The notes below the pieces were generated by a model. It saw nothing but the letters and a program-made list of their open reading frames with translations. It was not told the DNA's origin and did not search any database. A DNA stretch of 64,000 nucleotides, taken from contig NZ_QFYP01000001.1 in assembly GCF_003254505.1 (NCBI RefSeq), positions 1,472,001 to 1,536,000 of the forward strand. Direction: 5' to 3'. Origin of the DNA: Phenylobacterium hankyongense (lineage in GTDB: Bacteria > Pseudomonadota > Alphaproteobacteria > Caulobacterales > Caulobacteraceae). Below, piece after piece: positions 49,743 through 58,394 of this stretch; position 1 is the first letter of the stretch; each line of letters opens with the position of its first letter. The translations under genes were made by a program, and so were the position numbers.

Positions 49743-50879
49743 TTACTCCGCCGCCATGGCGGCAGGCCCGTCCAGCAGCGGCTCCAGCAGCTCGCGGGCC
49801 AGCCAGCGGACCACCGGCACGGCGACGCCGTCGCCGGCCACGTGCAGGGCGTTGGTCGCCGCCTTCGGCAGGGCGTAGCTGTCCGGCAGGCCCATCAGGC
49901 GGGCGGCTTCGCGGGGGGTGAGCAGGCGGGTGCGCACCCGCTGGCCCTCGACGCTGACGATGACCTGGCGCGAGGAGCCGCCGCGCGGCGTGCGCAGGCA
50001 GCCGGCGACGCCGTCAAATCGGACTTCGGCGCGCTGCACCCGCTGGCCGTCCTCGATCCGCATGCGCCGGAAGACCGCGCCGACCACGGCGACGCCACGG
50101 TCCTTGAGCGTCTCCAGCCGGGTCAGGTGCAGCGGCGACATCATCGAAAGCCACGCGGCGGTGCGCTCGGCGCTGTGCCAGGCGACGTCCGCAGGGTCTT
50201 CGAGCAGGGCGGCCAGGTCGGTGTTGCGCGGCGGCGGGGCGGGCAGCCGCCAGTCGATCCAGCGGGTCGCCAGCGCCGGCGGCAGGTGGGCGGCGGCGGC
50301 GTGCACCGCCCGGGTCCGGAAGGGGCTGTCGCCGACCAGGTGGGCGGGCGCCGGCTCGCGGGTGGCGATCACGAACACCCGCGGCCGCGATTGCGGCAGG
50401 AAGGCCGCCGCGTCGATCTCCAGCGCGCCGAAGCTGTAGCCCTGGCTGGCCAGCGCCTCGCCCAGGGCGGCGAAGTCGGCCCCGCCGTGGGAGGTCAAAA
50501 GGCCGCCGACGTTCTCGATGACGATGATCCGCGGCGCCCGATGCTCGGCGCCCAGCGCCTGCATCAGCCGCCAGAAGCCGAAGAAGGCCGAGGAGCGCCC
50601 GCCCGCCAGCCCGGCCCGCGCGCCGGCCAGGCTGAAGTCCTGGCAGGGCGAGGAGGCCCAGGCGAGGTCGGCGCGGCCCGCGAGGTCGGCGGCCGACAGC
50701 TTCCAGACGTCGCCCACGTGCAGGTGGTCCGCGGCGTCGGCGAAGTTGGCCCGGTAGGTGGCGGCCTTCACCGGATCGAAGTCGTTGGCGAAAGCGCAGC
50801 GCCAATCGTCCCCGAGCCCCAGACGGGCCATGCCCCCGCCGGCGAAAAACTCGTAGAAGGTGGCGGGCGCCCGACTCAT
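49743..50879 (-). CDS. C5-cytosine DNA methyltransferase
   Basis: The 378-residue protein has motif I FYEFFAGGGMARLGL, motif IV with the catalytic Cys79 (ASSPCQDFSLAG), motif VI IENVGGLL (121-124), motif VIII LPQSRPRVFVIA, and the closing motifs LTPREAARLMGLPDSY and VAGDGVAVPVV. The region between 230 and 310 is the target-recognition domain. It methylates C5 of cytosine in an unknown site. No restriction enzyme is adjacent; the nearby vsr gene fits a Dcm-type orphan. The ATG at 50879 gives MSRAPATFYEFF. Confidence 0.93.
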   Translation of the reverse strand: MSRAPATFYEFFAGGGMARLGLGDDWRCAFANDFDPVKAATYRANFADAADHLHVGDVWKLSAADLAGRADLAWASSPCQDFSLAGARAGLAGGRSSAFFGFWRLMQALGAEHRAPRIIVIENVGGLLTSHGGADFAALGEALASQGYSFGALEIDAAAFLPQSRPRVFVIATREPAPAHLVGDSPFRTRAVHAAAAHLPPALATRWIDWRLPAPPPRNTDLAALLEDPADVAWHSAERTAAWLSMMSPLHLTRLETLKDRGVAVVGAVFRRMRIEDGQRVQRAEVRFDGVAGCLRTPRGGSSRQVIVSVEGQRVRTRLLTPREAARLMGLPDSYALPKAATNALHVAGDGVAVPVVRWLARELLEPLLDGPAAMAAE

Positions 50880-50925
50880 GGACAGCGAGTCTAGCGTGCG
50901 TCGCGCCCACCGAAAGGCCGCAGAC

Positions 50926-51381
50926 ATGCGCCGATTGATCGCCCTATCCGCCCTGGTCCTCTGCGCCTGCCAGCCCCACGGCCCGGGGGGCAAGCCGGCG
51001 GCGTCGCCGGACGACCCGCTCAAGGCCGCCCCGCCGCCGATGACCGCGGCCCAGATCGGCGGCGACATCGACGCGCGTGGGACCGAGCCGTTCTGGAGCC
51101 TGAAGATCCGGGGGACGCAGATGACCCTGTCGCGGGCCGGCGCGCCGGACCTGGTCGCCACCGTCGCCGCCCCGGTGCTGGGCGACGCGCAAGCCGCCTG
51201 GTCCGGCCAGTCCGCCGACGGCCAGACGATCAAGGCGACGGTCTACGTCAGCGATTGTACGGATGGGATGGGCGACCGGACCTATCCGCTGGCGGCCCAG
51301 GTGGAACTCACGCAGCTCACGCAGCTGAGCGGATGCGCCGCCAGGCCCGCGAGCGCGCCGAAGGGCGTCGCCGCCCGCTAG
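50926..51381 (+). CDS. Lipoprotein, COG3650-like
   Basis: The 151-residue precursor has a lipobox (LVLCACQP, Cys about 14). The mature domain begins with ARGTEPFWSLKI, which is typical of a predicted membrane-associated lipoprotein family often annotated as COG3650, and ends with a region holding YVSDCTDGMGDR and LSGCAARP. Function unknown. The ATG at 50926 is used; divergent from the methyltransferase gene with 46 bases between. Confidence 0.72.
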   Translation: MRRLIALSALVLCACQPHGPGGKPAASPDDPLKAAPPPMTAAQIGGDIDARGTEPFWSLKIRGTQMTLSRAGAPDLVATVAAPVLGDAQAAWSGQSADGQTIKATVYVSDCTDGMGDRTYPLAAQVELTQLTQLSGCAARPASAPKGVAAR

Positions 51382-51527
51382 TCCCCAGCCTGGCCACGGC
51401 CCGGCTCGAAGGAGGCGACCTGCGACTGGCGGGCCGTCGCCGCCTGGCTGTGGTGCCGCACCGGGAGCGCAAGCCCCACGGCGATAGCCGCGGCGGCGGC
51501 CGCGGCGAGAAACGCTTTCAGCGCCAT
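51378..51527 (-). CDS. Small 49-residue exported or membrane protein
   Basis: An N-terminal hydrophobic helix (MALKAFLAAAAAAAIAVGLA) is followed by a short polar tail (ATARQSQVASFEPGRG). The ATG at 51527 follows GAGGGA by about eight bases, a convincing ribosome site. It overlaps the 3' end of the convergent lipoprotein gene by four bases. A GTTAAT-N9-ATTAAC dyad lies 55 bases upstream. Function unknown. Confidence 0.5.
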   Translation of the reverse strand: MALKAFLAAAAAAAIAVGLALPVRHHSQAATARQSQVASFEPGRGQAGD

Positions 51528-51729
51528 GTCCGGGTCCCTCGAACCGTCCTTACGCGAAGGACTACGGTGTAGCTTGCTGCGGTTAATGGTCGGGGAATTA
51601 ACAGGCTGAATAAACAGTGAGTTCCTACGGCCAAGCCATCTGCGGGCTTGACCGATCCCTGCGCGCGGGCGGCTAATTACCGGCGATAACAAAACGCCCG
51701 ACGACAAAACGCCTGGGGAGGCGCGGCGC

Positions 51730-53469
51730 ATGGACAAGGCCTACGACCTGGTGATCCGGGGCGGGACGCTCGTCGACGGTTCCGGCGGCGCGCCGGTCGA
51801 CGCCGACGTCGGCGTCAGGGACGGGCGGATCGCCGCGGTGGGCCGGATCGCCGGGGCCGGCGCCGAGGAGATCGATGCCGCCGGCCTGCTGGTCACCCCG
51901 GGCTTCGTCGACATCCACACCCACTATGACGGCCAGGCCACCTGGGACAGCCGGATGCAGCCGTCCTCCTGGCACGGGGTCACCACCGTGGTGATGGGCA
52001 ACTGCGGCGTCGGCTTCGCCCCCTGCAAGGCCGAAGACCACGACCGGCTGATCCGGCTGATGGAAGGCGTCGAGGACATTCCATTCCCGGTGCTGAGCCA
52101 GGGCCTGCCGTGGACCTGGGAGAGCTATCCCGACTATCTCGACGCCCTGTCGCAGCGCCGCTTCGACGTCGACATCGGCAGCCAGCTGCCGCACGCCGCG
52201 CTGCGGGTGTTCGTTATGGGCGAGCGCGGGGCCAACCGCGAGCCGGCCACTCCGGCCGACATCCACGCCATGGCGGCGATCGCCCGGCGGGCGGTGGACG
52301 CCGGCGCGCTCGGCTTCTCCACCTCGCGCACGCTCAACCATCGCACCTCCGACGGCCAGCCGACCCCGACCCTGACGGCGGGCGAGGACGAGCTGACCGG
52401 CATCGCCATGGGCCTTGCGGCGGCCGGCAAGGGGACGCTGCAGTTCGTCTCCGACTTCGCCGACGCCGAGGCGGAGTTCGCCATGCTGCGGCGGCTGGTG
52501 GAGAAATCGGGCCGGCCGCTGTCCTTCAGCCTGGTGCAGAGCCCGCGCCAGCCGGAGGGCTATCGGTTCCTGCTGGAGAGGCTGTCGCAGGCCAGCGCCG
52601 CGGGCCTGCCCATGCGCGCCCAGGTGGCGGGGCGGCCGGTGGGCATCCTGTTCGGCTTCGAGCTGACCCTGAACCCCTTCAGCCACCATCCCGCCTATCG
52701 GGGGATCAAGGACCTGCCGCTGGAGGGCCGCGTGGCGCGGCTGCGCGATCCCGCCTTCCGCGCGCGGCTGCTGGCCGAGCAGAGCGAGGCGGACCGCGGC
52801 TTCGCCGGCGCCCAGCCGCGCAACTGGGACAAGATGTTCCTGATGGGCGACGAGCCCGACTACGAGCAGACGCCGGACCAGACGGTGGCGGCGCTGGCCG
52901 AGCGCCGCGGGGTCGATCCCGCCGAGGTGGCGCTGGATCACATGCTGCGCCAGGGCGGCCGCGGCATGCTCTACCTGCCGTTCCTCAACTACGCCGACGG
53001 CTCGCTCGACCCGGCCTACGAGATGCTGACCCATCCCGACGCGGTGCCCGGCCTGTCGGACGGCGGCGCGCACGTGGGCATGATCTGCGACGGCAGCTTC
53101 CCGACTTCGAACCTCACCCACTGGACCCGCGACCGCACGCGGGGGCCCAAGCTGCCGCTGGAGCGGATGGTCCGGGCCCAAACCCGCGACACCGCCGAAG
53201 CCGTCGGCCTCTACGACCGCGGCCTGGTCGCGCCGGGCTACCGCGCCGACCTCAACGTCATCGACTACGGCCGGCTGAAGCTGTTGAGCCCGCAGGTCGC
53301 GCACGACCTGCCGGCCGGCGGGCGGCGGCTGATCCAGCGGGCGGAAGGCTATGTGGCGACCATCGTCGCCGGCCAGGTCACCTACCGCGGCGGCGAGCCC
53401 ACCGACGCCCTGCCCGGACGCCTGCTGCGCGGCGCGCAGGGAGCACCCGCCGCCCTGGCCGCGGAATAG
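51730..53469 (+). CDS. N-acyl-D-amino-acid deacylase-like amidohydrolase
   Basis: The 579-residue protein is an amidohydrolase family 3 member. The metal-binding His pair is in [14 protein letters not shown] (63 and 65), and further conserved features include [27 protein letters not shown] and a C-terminal strand domain. D-aminoacylases and related dihydropyrimidinase-like enzymes release free amines from N-acyl amino acids; the true substrate is unknown. Eleven bases separate it from the TauD-like gene, so they form an operon. Confidence 0.88.
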   Translation: MDKAYDLVIRGGTLVDGSGGAPVDADVGVRDGRIAAVGRIAGAGAEEIDAAGLLVTPGFVDIHTHYDGQATWDSRMQPSSWHGVTTVVMGNCGVGFAPCKAEDHDRLIRLMEGVEDIPFPVLSQGLPWTWESYPDYLDALSQRRFDVDIGSQLPHAALRVFVMGERGANREPATPADIHAMAAIARRAVDAGALGFSTSRTLNHRTSDGQPTPTLTAGEDELTGIAMGLAAAGKGTLQFVSDFADAEAEFAMLRRLVEKSGRPLSFSLVQSPRQPEGYRFLLERLSQASAAGLPMRAQVAGRPVGILFGFELTLNPFSHHPAYRGIKDLPLEGRVARLRDPAFRARLLAEQSEADRGFAGAQPRNWDKMFLMGDEPDYEQTPDQTVAALAERRGVDPAEVALDHMLRQGGRGMLYLPFLNYADGSLDPAYEMLTHPDAVPGLSDGGAHVGMICDGSFPTSNLTHWTRDRTRGPKLPLERMVRAQTRDTAEAVGLYDRGLVAPGYRADLNVIDYGRLKLLSPQVAHDLPAGGRRLIQRAEGYVATIVAGQVTYRGGEPTDALPGRLLRGAQGAPAALAAE

Positions 53470-53480
53470 GAGGGCCTGCC

Positions 53481-54503
53481 GTGCACGTCGACGTCCTGGA
53501 GACCGCCTGCGAATGGAGCGCCGAGGACGTCCGCGACCCGGCGCGGTGGACCGAGCAGCTCTCCGCCGCGGAAATCGCCGAGCTGGAGGCGGCGATCGCC
53601 CGCGCCCGCGACAGGTCCTCCGACCTCCTCGACCTCGGCAAGGCCGACTTCCCGCTGCCGACCCTCGGGCCCCGGCTGCGGGCGATCGAGACCGAGCTGA
53701 TGGACGGCCGCGGCTTCGTGCTGATCCGCGGCCTGCCGCGCGAGCGCTGGACCAACGACGACATGTGCCTCGCCTACTGGGGGATCGGCGCGCACCTGGG
53801 CAAGCCGTGGCCGCAGAACGCCAAGGGCCATGTGCTGGGCGACGTCACCGACCAGGGCAAGCAGCCGGGCGACCCGACCGCGCGGGGCAACGAGCTGGGC
53901 CAGATCGGCCTCGACTACCACTGCGACGGCTCGGATCTGGTGGGCCTGCTCTGCCTGCAGACCGGGGTCGAGGGCGGGTTGTCGGCGGTGTGCAATTCCG
54001 TCGCCCTGCACAACCGGCTGGTCCGCGAGCGGCCGGAGCTGGCCGCCGAGCTCTACCAGCCGCAGCCCTACGACTACCGGGGCGAACAGCCGGCCGGAAA
54101 GCCCGCGTGGTACTCGATGCCGGTGTTCACCCGCCACGGCGACCGGCTGTTCGTGCGCCTGATCCGGCCCTACATCCTGGCCTCGCAGCGCCACGCCGAG
54201 GCGCCGCGGCTCACCGACAAGGCCCTTGAGGCGCTGACCTGGATGCAGGAGACGGCGGAGAGCGGCCGCTACGCCGTGACCATGGACTTCCGGCCCGGCG
54301 ACATGCAGTTCATCAACAATTACCACGTGCTGCACGGCCGCACGCCCTATCGGGACGACCGCGCCGCCGGCCGGGTGCGGCACCTCAAGCGCCTGTGGCT
54401 GGAGACCGACCTGCTCGCCGACCGCCCGTCGATCTTCACCAACCGCATGGGCTCGCACTGGGCGAAGAAGCTCAGCGTCAGCCGGCTGGACGCCGCCTCC
54501 TAG
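53481..54503 (+). CDS. TauD/TfdA-family non-haem iron dioxygenase
   Basis: The 340-residue protein has a TauD-type fold. The iron ligands are His147 and Asp149 in DYHCDGSD and the distal His282 or His285 in NYHVLHGRTP. This family oxidises small carboxylates or sulphonates with 2-oxoglutarate; some members, including those with this LDYHCDGSDLV pattern, act on gamma-butyrobetaine-like or other substrates. The GTG at 53481 follows AGGAGGG by six bases. Overlaps the convergent thioesterase gene by four bases at the end. Confidence 0.87.
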   Translation: MHVDVLETACEWSAEDVRDPARWTEQLSAAEIAELEAAIARARDRSSDLLDLGKADFPLPTLGPRLRAIETELMDGRGFVLIRGLPRERWTNDDMCLAYWGIGAHLGKPWPQNAKGHVLGDVTDQGKQPGDPTARGNELGQIGLDYHCDGSDLVGLLCLQTGVEGGLSAVCNSVALHNRLVRERPELAAELYQPQPYDYRGEQPAGKPAWYSMPVFTRHGDRLFVRLIRPYILASQRHAEAPRLTDKALEALTWMQETAESGRYAVTMDFRPGDMQFINNYHVLHGRTPYRDDRAAGRVRHLKRLWLETDLLADRPSIFTNRMGSHWAKKLSVSRLDAAS

Positions 54504-54919
54504 CCCTCGGCGCTGAGCAGGAAGTGGCCGCGCAGCGCCGCCACCGGATGGTCGCGCGCCTCCTGCCAGGCCTCGACGTGGACGTTGGCGATGCGCCGGC
54601 CGACCTTGCGCAGGTCGGCGCGGGCGTAGGTGGTCAGCGCCCGGCCGGGGCGCAGGTATTCGATGGTGACGTCGATGGTCTTGTGGATGCGCGCCGTGGG
54701 CTGGGTGACCGACAGCTGCGCCAGCGCGGTCATCTCCAGGAAGGCCCCCAGCACCCCGCCGTGCAGGGCCGGCAGTATCGGATTGCCCACCAGGTGCGGC
54801 GCGAACGGCAGGACGGCGGTCATCTCGTCGCCGGCCAACTCGGCGCGCATGCCCAGGAAGCGGATGTAGGGCACCCGCTGCAGGAAGGCTTCGAGCTGGC
54901 GGGCGGAGTCTTCGCTCAT
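54500..54919 (-). CDS. PaaI-family thioesterase, first of two
   Basis: The 139-residue hot-dog protein has NPILPALHGGVLGAFLEMTA, the family's catalytic helix with the HGG motif, and TIDVTIEYLRPGRALTTYAR. Such enzymes hydrolyse acyl-CoA thioesters. The ATG at 54919 overlaps the stop of the upstream thioesterase gene by four bases (ATGA), so it is the second cistron of the leftward pair. Substrate unknown. Confidence 0.88.
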   Translation of the reverse strand: MSEDSARQLEAFLQRVPYIRFLGMRAELAGDEMTAVLPFAPHLVGNPILPALHGGVLGAFLEMTALAQLSVTQPTARIHKTIDVTIEYLRPGRALTTYARADLRKVGRRIANVHVEAWQEARDHPVAALRGHFLLSAEG

Positions 54920-55359
54920 CCCGCAGCTGGCCGGTTGATCACGAAGGCGGCCTGGGCCGTGGCGATGGGATCGGCCGGGTCGGCGTCCCACGCCTGGGCG
55001 CGGACGAAGGCGATGGAGCGGGTGAGCTTGTAGCAGTGCGCCTCGCAGATCACGCCGGCGCGCGGCGCGGCGGCGCGCATGTAGTCGATCCGCAGGTCGA
55101 GGGTGGCCGTGGAGGCGAGCGCGGCGCCGGCGGCCGAAGTGATGGCCAGGCCGCAGGTGTGGTCGAGAAGGCTGGTGACCACCCCGCCGGCGATGACGCC
55201 GGTGTCGGGATCGCCGACCAGGTCCTCGCGCCAGGGAACCTCGATGGAGCCCCGGGGCCCCTCGGCGGAGCGCAGCCGGAAGCCCAGCGCCGCGGCCTGT
55301 GGCCCGCCGGTGGCCATGGTCACGAAGGCTTGCCGCAGCTGGTCGGGGTCGAAGCTCAT
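54916..55359 (-). CDS. PaaI-family thioesterase, second of two
   Basis: The 147-residue hot-dog protein has DPDTGVIAGGVVTSLLDHTC (here AGG replaces the usual HGG) and STATLDLRIDYMRAAAPRAG. It is the first cistron of the pair and overlaps the other thioesterase gene by four bases. The two may form a heteromer or act on different acyl chains. The loss of the conserved His in HGG (Ala) may alter or reduce activity. Confidence 0.87.
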   Translation of the reverse strand: MSFDPDQLRQAFVTMATGGPQAAALGFRLRSAEGPRGSIEVPWREDLVGDPDTGVIAGGVVTSLLDHTCGLAITSAAGAALASTATLDLRIDYMRAAAPRAGVICEAHCYKLTRSIAFVRAQAWDADPADPIATAQAAFVINRPAAG

Positions 55360-55429
55360 GCCCCGCGGGGTTACGGCCGCCCCGCCTCGCCGTCAACGAT
55401 GGCGCGGCAGAGGGCGGCCGGGACGGAAC

Positions 55430-55534
55430 CTAGTGGGCGAGCGTTGCGATGTAGGCGACGACGATGGCCAGCACAGGCGTCGCGGCCATGGCGAAGTTGG
55501 CGACGCCAAGCAGGGGAGAGAAGGTATTCGACAT
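55430..55534 (-). CDS. 34-residue membrane peptide
   Basis: The peptide is largely hydrophobic, for example ANFAMAATPVLAIVVAYIAT, and should span the membrane once. The ATG at 55534 is preceded by ATGAGGCATACC, a good ribosome site, and the stop is TAG at 55430-55432. The upstream 168-base gap is AT-rich for this genome and holds direct repeats, supporting a real, regulated unit. Function unknown. Confidence 0.5.
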   Translation of the reverse strand: MSNTFSPLLGVANFAMAATPVLAIVVAYIATLAH

Positions 55535-55608
55535 GGTATGCCTCATGTTGTTCAGGGTGTGGGCGCGGTGTCGCGTCCGGTGAGGCGGGGTATATGTGAC
55601 GACGTGCT

Positions 55609-55666
55609 TGAATACTCGTTAAGTCGGCGTCATGACGTCGAATTCATAAGGTGAATACTTGGTAAG
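55609..55666. promoter_or_regulatory. Direct repeats and palindrome in the AT-rich intergenic region
   Basis: Two 15-base copies, TGAATACTCGTTAAG (55609-55623) and TGAATACTTGGTAAG (55652-55666), match at 13 positions with starts 43 bases apart, about four helical turns. Between them lies the palindrome CGTCATGACG (55628-55637). They sit between the 34-residue peptide gene (leftward) and the exonuclease gene (rightward) and could control either. Confidence 0.45.
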
Positions 55667-55702
55667 GTTGCGCCGCGGCCACAGCGGCCTAGATGCGAGA
55701 TC

Positions 55703-56713
55703 ATGATCCGTCCACAGGACCTGCTCTGCCCGAAGCCCGAGGGGCTCTACTGTGCGCCCGGCGACTTCTACATCGACCCGGTGCGGCCGGTGCCGCGCGC
55801 GGTGATCACCCATGGCCACGCCGACCATGCGCGGTCGGGACACGGCGCGGTGCTGGCCACCGTCGAGACCCTGGACATCATGGGCGAGCGCTATGGGCTC
55901 GCATTCGCCGAGACCATGCAGGCGGCGGCCTATGGCGAGGCGGTGCCCCGCGACGAGGTCGAAGTCACCCTGGTGCCGGCCGGCCACGTGCTCGGCTCCG
56001 CCCAGGTGGTGGTGCGCTGGAAGGGCCTGACCATGGTGGTGTCGGGGGACTACAAGCGCCGCCGCGACCCGACCTGCCCGCCGTTCGAGCCGGTCCCCTG
56101 CGACGTCTTCATCTCCGAGGCCACCTTCGGCCTGCCGGTGTTCCGCCACCCCGACGACAGGGACGAGATCGCCCGCCTGCTGCGCTCGGTGGCGCAGTTC
56201 CCGGAGCGCTCGCACCTGGTGGGCGCCTACGCGCTCGGCAAGGCCCAGCGGATCATCCGCCTGCTGCGCGAGGCCGGCTGGGAGCGGACGATCTATGTCC
56301 ACGGGGCGCTGGAGCGGCTGAACGCCCTCTACGAGAAGCACGGCGTCGACCTCGGGCCGCTGGCGCCCGCCACCACCACCGAGAAGCGAGCGTTCGCCGG
56401 CGAGATCATCGTCGCGCCGCCCTCCACCCTGCAGGACCGCTGGAGCCGGCGGTTCCCCGATCCGGTGGCGGCCTTCGCCTCGGGGTGGATGCAGGTCCGC
56501 GCCCGCGCCCGCCAACGCGGCGTCGAGCTGCCGCTGGTGATCTCCGACCACGCCGACTGGGACGAGCTGACCGCCACCGTGGACGAGCTGCGGCCCGGCG
56601 AGCTGTGGATCACCCACGGCCGGGAGGAAGCCCTGGCCCGCTGGGCCGAGCTGCACGGCGTCCCGGCCCGGGCGCTGGCCCTGGTCGGCTACGAGGAGGA
56701 GGGCGATGACTAG
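55703..56713 (+). CDS. Ligase-associated DNA exonuclease, metallo-beta-lactamase fold
   Basis: The 336-residue protein has the metal-binding motif THGHADHARSGH (His37, His39, Asp41, His42), a beta-CASP segment (SEATFGLPVFRHPD) and HASDHADWDEL-like ending (seen as VISDHADWDEL). It matches the exonuclease of the bacterial ligase-associated repair cassette, and an ATP-dependent ligase gene follows 55 bases later. It probably trims DNA ends in repair. The Lhr-type helicase and phosphoesterase that often complete the cassette are not adjacent. Confidence 0.9.
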   Translation: MIRPQDLLCPKPEGLYCAPGDFYIDPVRPVPRAVITHGHADHARSGHGAVLATVETLDIMGERYGLAFAETMQAAAYGEAVPRDEVEVTLVPAGHVLGSAQVVVRWKGLTMVVSGDYKRRRDPTCPPFEPVPCDVFISEATFGLPVFRHPDDRDEIARLLRSVAQFPERSHLVGAYALGKAQRIIRLLREAGWERTIYVHGALERLNALYEKHGVDLGPLAPATTTEKRAFAGEIIVAPPSTLQDRWSRRFPDPVAAFASGWMQVRARARQRGVELPLVISDHADWDELTATVDELRPGELWITHGREEALARWAELHGVPARALALVGYEEEGDD

Positions 56714-56768
56714 CCTCTGCCGCGGCGCCCCCTTCCGAACATCATCCCCGGGAGGGCCGCGGTAGCCG

Positions 56769-58391
56769 ATGCGCGCCTTCGCCGAGCTGCTGGACCGGCT
56801 GTCGCTGACCGGGTCGCGGAACGCCAAGCTGACGCTGGTGCGCGACTATCTGCGCGATACGCCGGACCCCGACCGCGGGTGGGCGCTGGCGGCGCTGACC
56901 GGCGACCTGACCTTCACCGCCGCCAAGCCGACCTTCATCCGCAAGGCGGTGGAGGAGCGGATGGACCCGCAGCTGTTCTGGTGGTCCTACGACTATGTGG
57001 GCGACCTGGCCGAGACCGTGGCCCTGGTCTGGCCCGCGCGGCCGGGCGCCAACCGCGAGCCGGAGCTGTCGGAGGTGGTGGACGCGCTGCGCGGCGCCAC
57101 CCGCGCCGAGGTGCAGCGGCTGATCGAAGGCTGGCTCGACGCCATGCGCGAGCCGCGCGAGCGCTGGGCCCTGCTCAAGCTGATGACCCGGGAGCTGCGG
57201 GTCGGCCTCTCCGCCCGGCTGGCCAAGCAGGCGGCCGCCGACCTGGCCGGCGTCCCGGTGGCCGAGGTGGAGGAGCTCTGGCACGCCCTGCATCCGCCCT
57301 ACGAGGACCTGTTCGCCTGGCTGGAGGGGCGGTCGGAGAAGCCCTCGTCGGAGAACCCCGGCCGCTTCCGCCCGGCCATGCTGGCCCAGGCCATCGACGA
57401 GGCGGCGGACTTCGCCAAGCTGGACCCGGCCGACTACGCCGCGGAGTGGAAGTGGGACGGCATCCGGGTGCAGGCGGTGCACGAGGGCGGCGTCCGCCGG
57501 CTCTACACCCGCACCGGCGACGACATCTCCAAGACCTTCCCCGACGTCCTCGACGCGCTGACCGACGAAGGCGTGATCGACGGCGAGCTGCTGGTGATGC
57601 GCGAGGGGCGGGTGGCGAGCTTCGCAGACCTGCAGCAGCGGCTGAACCGCAAGTCGGTGGACGCCAGGCTGATGGCCGCCTACCCGGCCGGCGTGCGCGC
57701 CTACGACCTGCTGGCCGAGGGGCCGGAGGAGACCCGCACCCTGAGCTTCGCCGAGCGCCGCCAGCGGCTGGAGGCCTTCGTGGCGCGCCAGGCCAGCCCG
57801 CGCCTCGACCTCTCGCCGATGCAGCCGTTCGCCAGCTGGGCGGAGCTCGCGGCCCTGCGCGCCGAGCCGCCGCCCGGCGACCCGCAGGTGGCCGAGGGCC
57901 TGATGCTCAAGCGCTGGGACTCGATCTACGAGGCCGGACGGCCGAAGGGGCCGTGGTTCAAGTGGAAGCGCGACCCGTTCCTGATCGACGCGGTGCTGAT
58001 GTACGCCCAGCGCGGGCACGGCAAGCGCTCGAGCTTCTATTCCGACTACACCTTCGGGGTGTGGACCGACGGGACGGACGGCCAGCGGGCGCTGACCCCG
58101 GTGGGCAAGGCCTATTTCGGTTTCACCGACGAGGAGCTGAAGCAGATCGACAAGTTCGTCCGCGACAACACCATCGAGCGGTTCGGGCCGGTCCGCTCGG
58201 TGCGCGCCGAGCCGCACGCCGGCCTGGTGTTCGAGGTGGCCTTCGAGGGCCTGCAACGCTCCGGCCGCCACAAGTCCGGCGTCGCCATGCGCTTCCCGCG
58301 CATCAGCCGCATCCGCTGGGACAAGCCGCCCGGCGAGGCCGACGAGCTGCCCACGCTAGAGCGGATGCTGGAGCAGATGGAGGCGCGCTGA
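56769..58391 (+). CDS. ATP-dependent DNA ligase
   Basis: The 540-residue protein has an N-terminal DNA-binding domain, adenylation motif I EWKWDGIRVQ (Lys228 takes the AMP), motif III and IV regions (YTRTGDDISKTFPDV, DGELLVMREG), EGLMLKRWDSIYEAGRPKGP and motif V/VI (WFKWKRDPF, RFPRISRIRWD). It seals nicks using ATP. Its gene follows the exonuclease gene in a repair pair. It convergently meets gmhB four bases after its stop. Confidence 0.94.
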   Translation: MRAFAELLDRLSLTGSRNAKLTLVRDYLRDTPDPDRGWALAALTGDLTFTAAKPTFIRKAVEERMDPQLFWWSYDYVGDLAETVALVWPARPGANREPELSEVVDALRGATRAEVQRLIEGWLDAMREPRERWALLKLMTRELRVGLSARLAKQAAADLAGVPVAEVEELWHALHPPYEDLFAWLEGRSEKPSSENPGRFRPAMLAQAIDEAADFAKLDPADYAAEWKWDGIRVQAVHEGGVRRLYTRTGDDISKTFPDVLDALTDEGVIDGELLVMREGRVASFADLQQRLNRKSVDARLMAAYPAGVRAYDLLAEGPEETRTLSFAERRQRLEAFVARQASPRLDLSPMQPFASWAELAALRAEPPPGDPQVAEGLMLKRWDSIYEAGRPKGPWFKWKRDPFLIDAVLMYAQRGHGKRSSFYSDYTFGVWTDGTDGQRALTPVGKAYFGFTDEELKQIDKFVRDNTIERFGPVRSVRAEPHAGLVFEVAFEGLQRSGRHKSGVAMRFPRISRIRWDKPPGEADELPTLERMLEQMEAR

Positions 58392-58394
58392 GCC

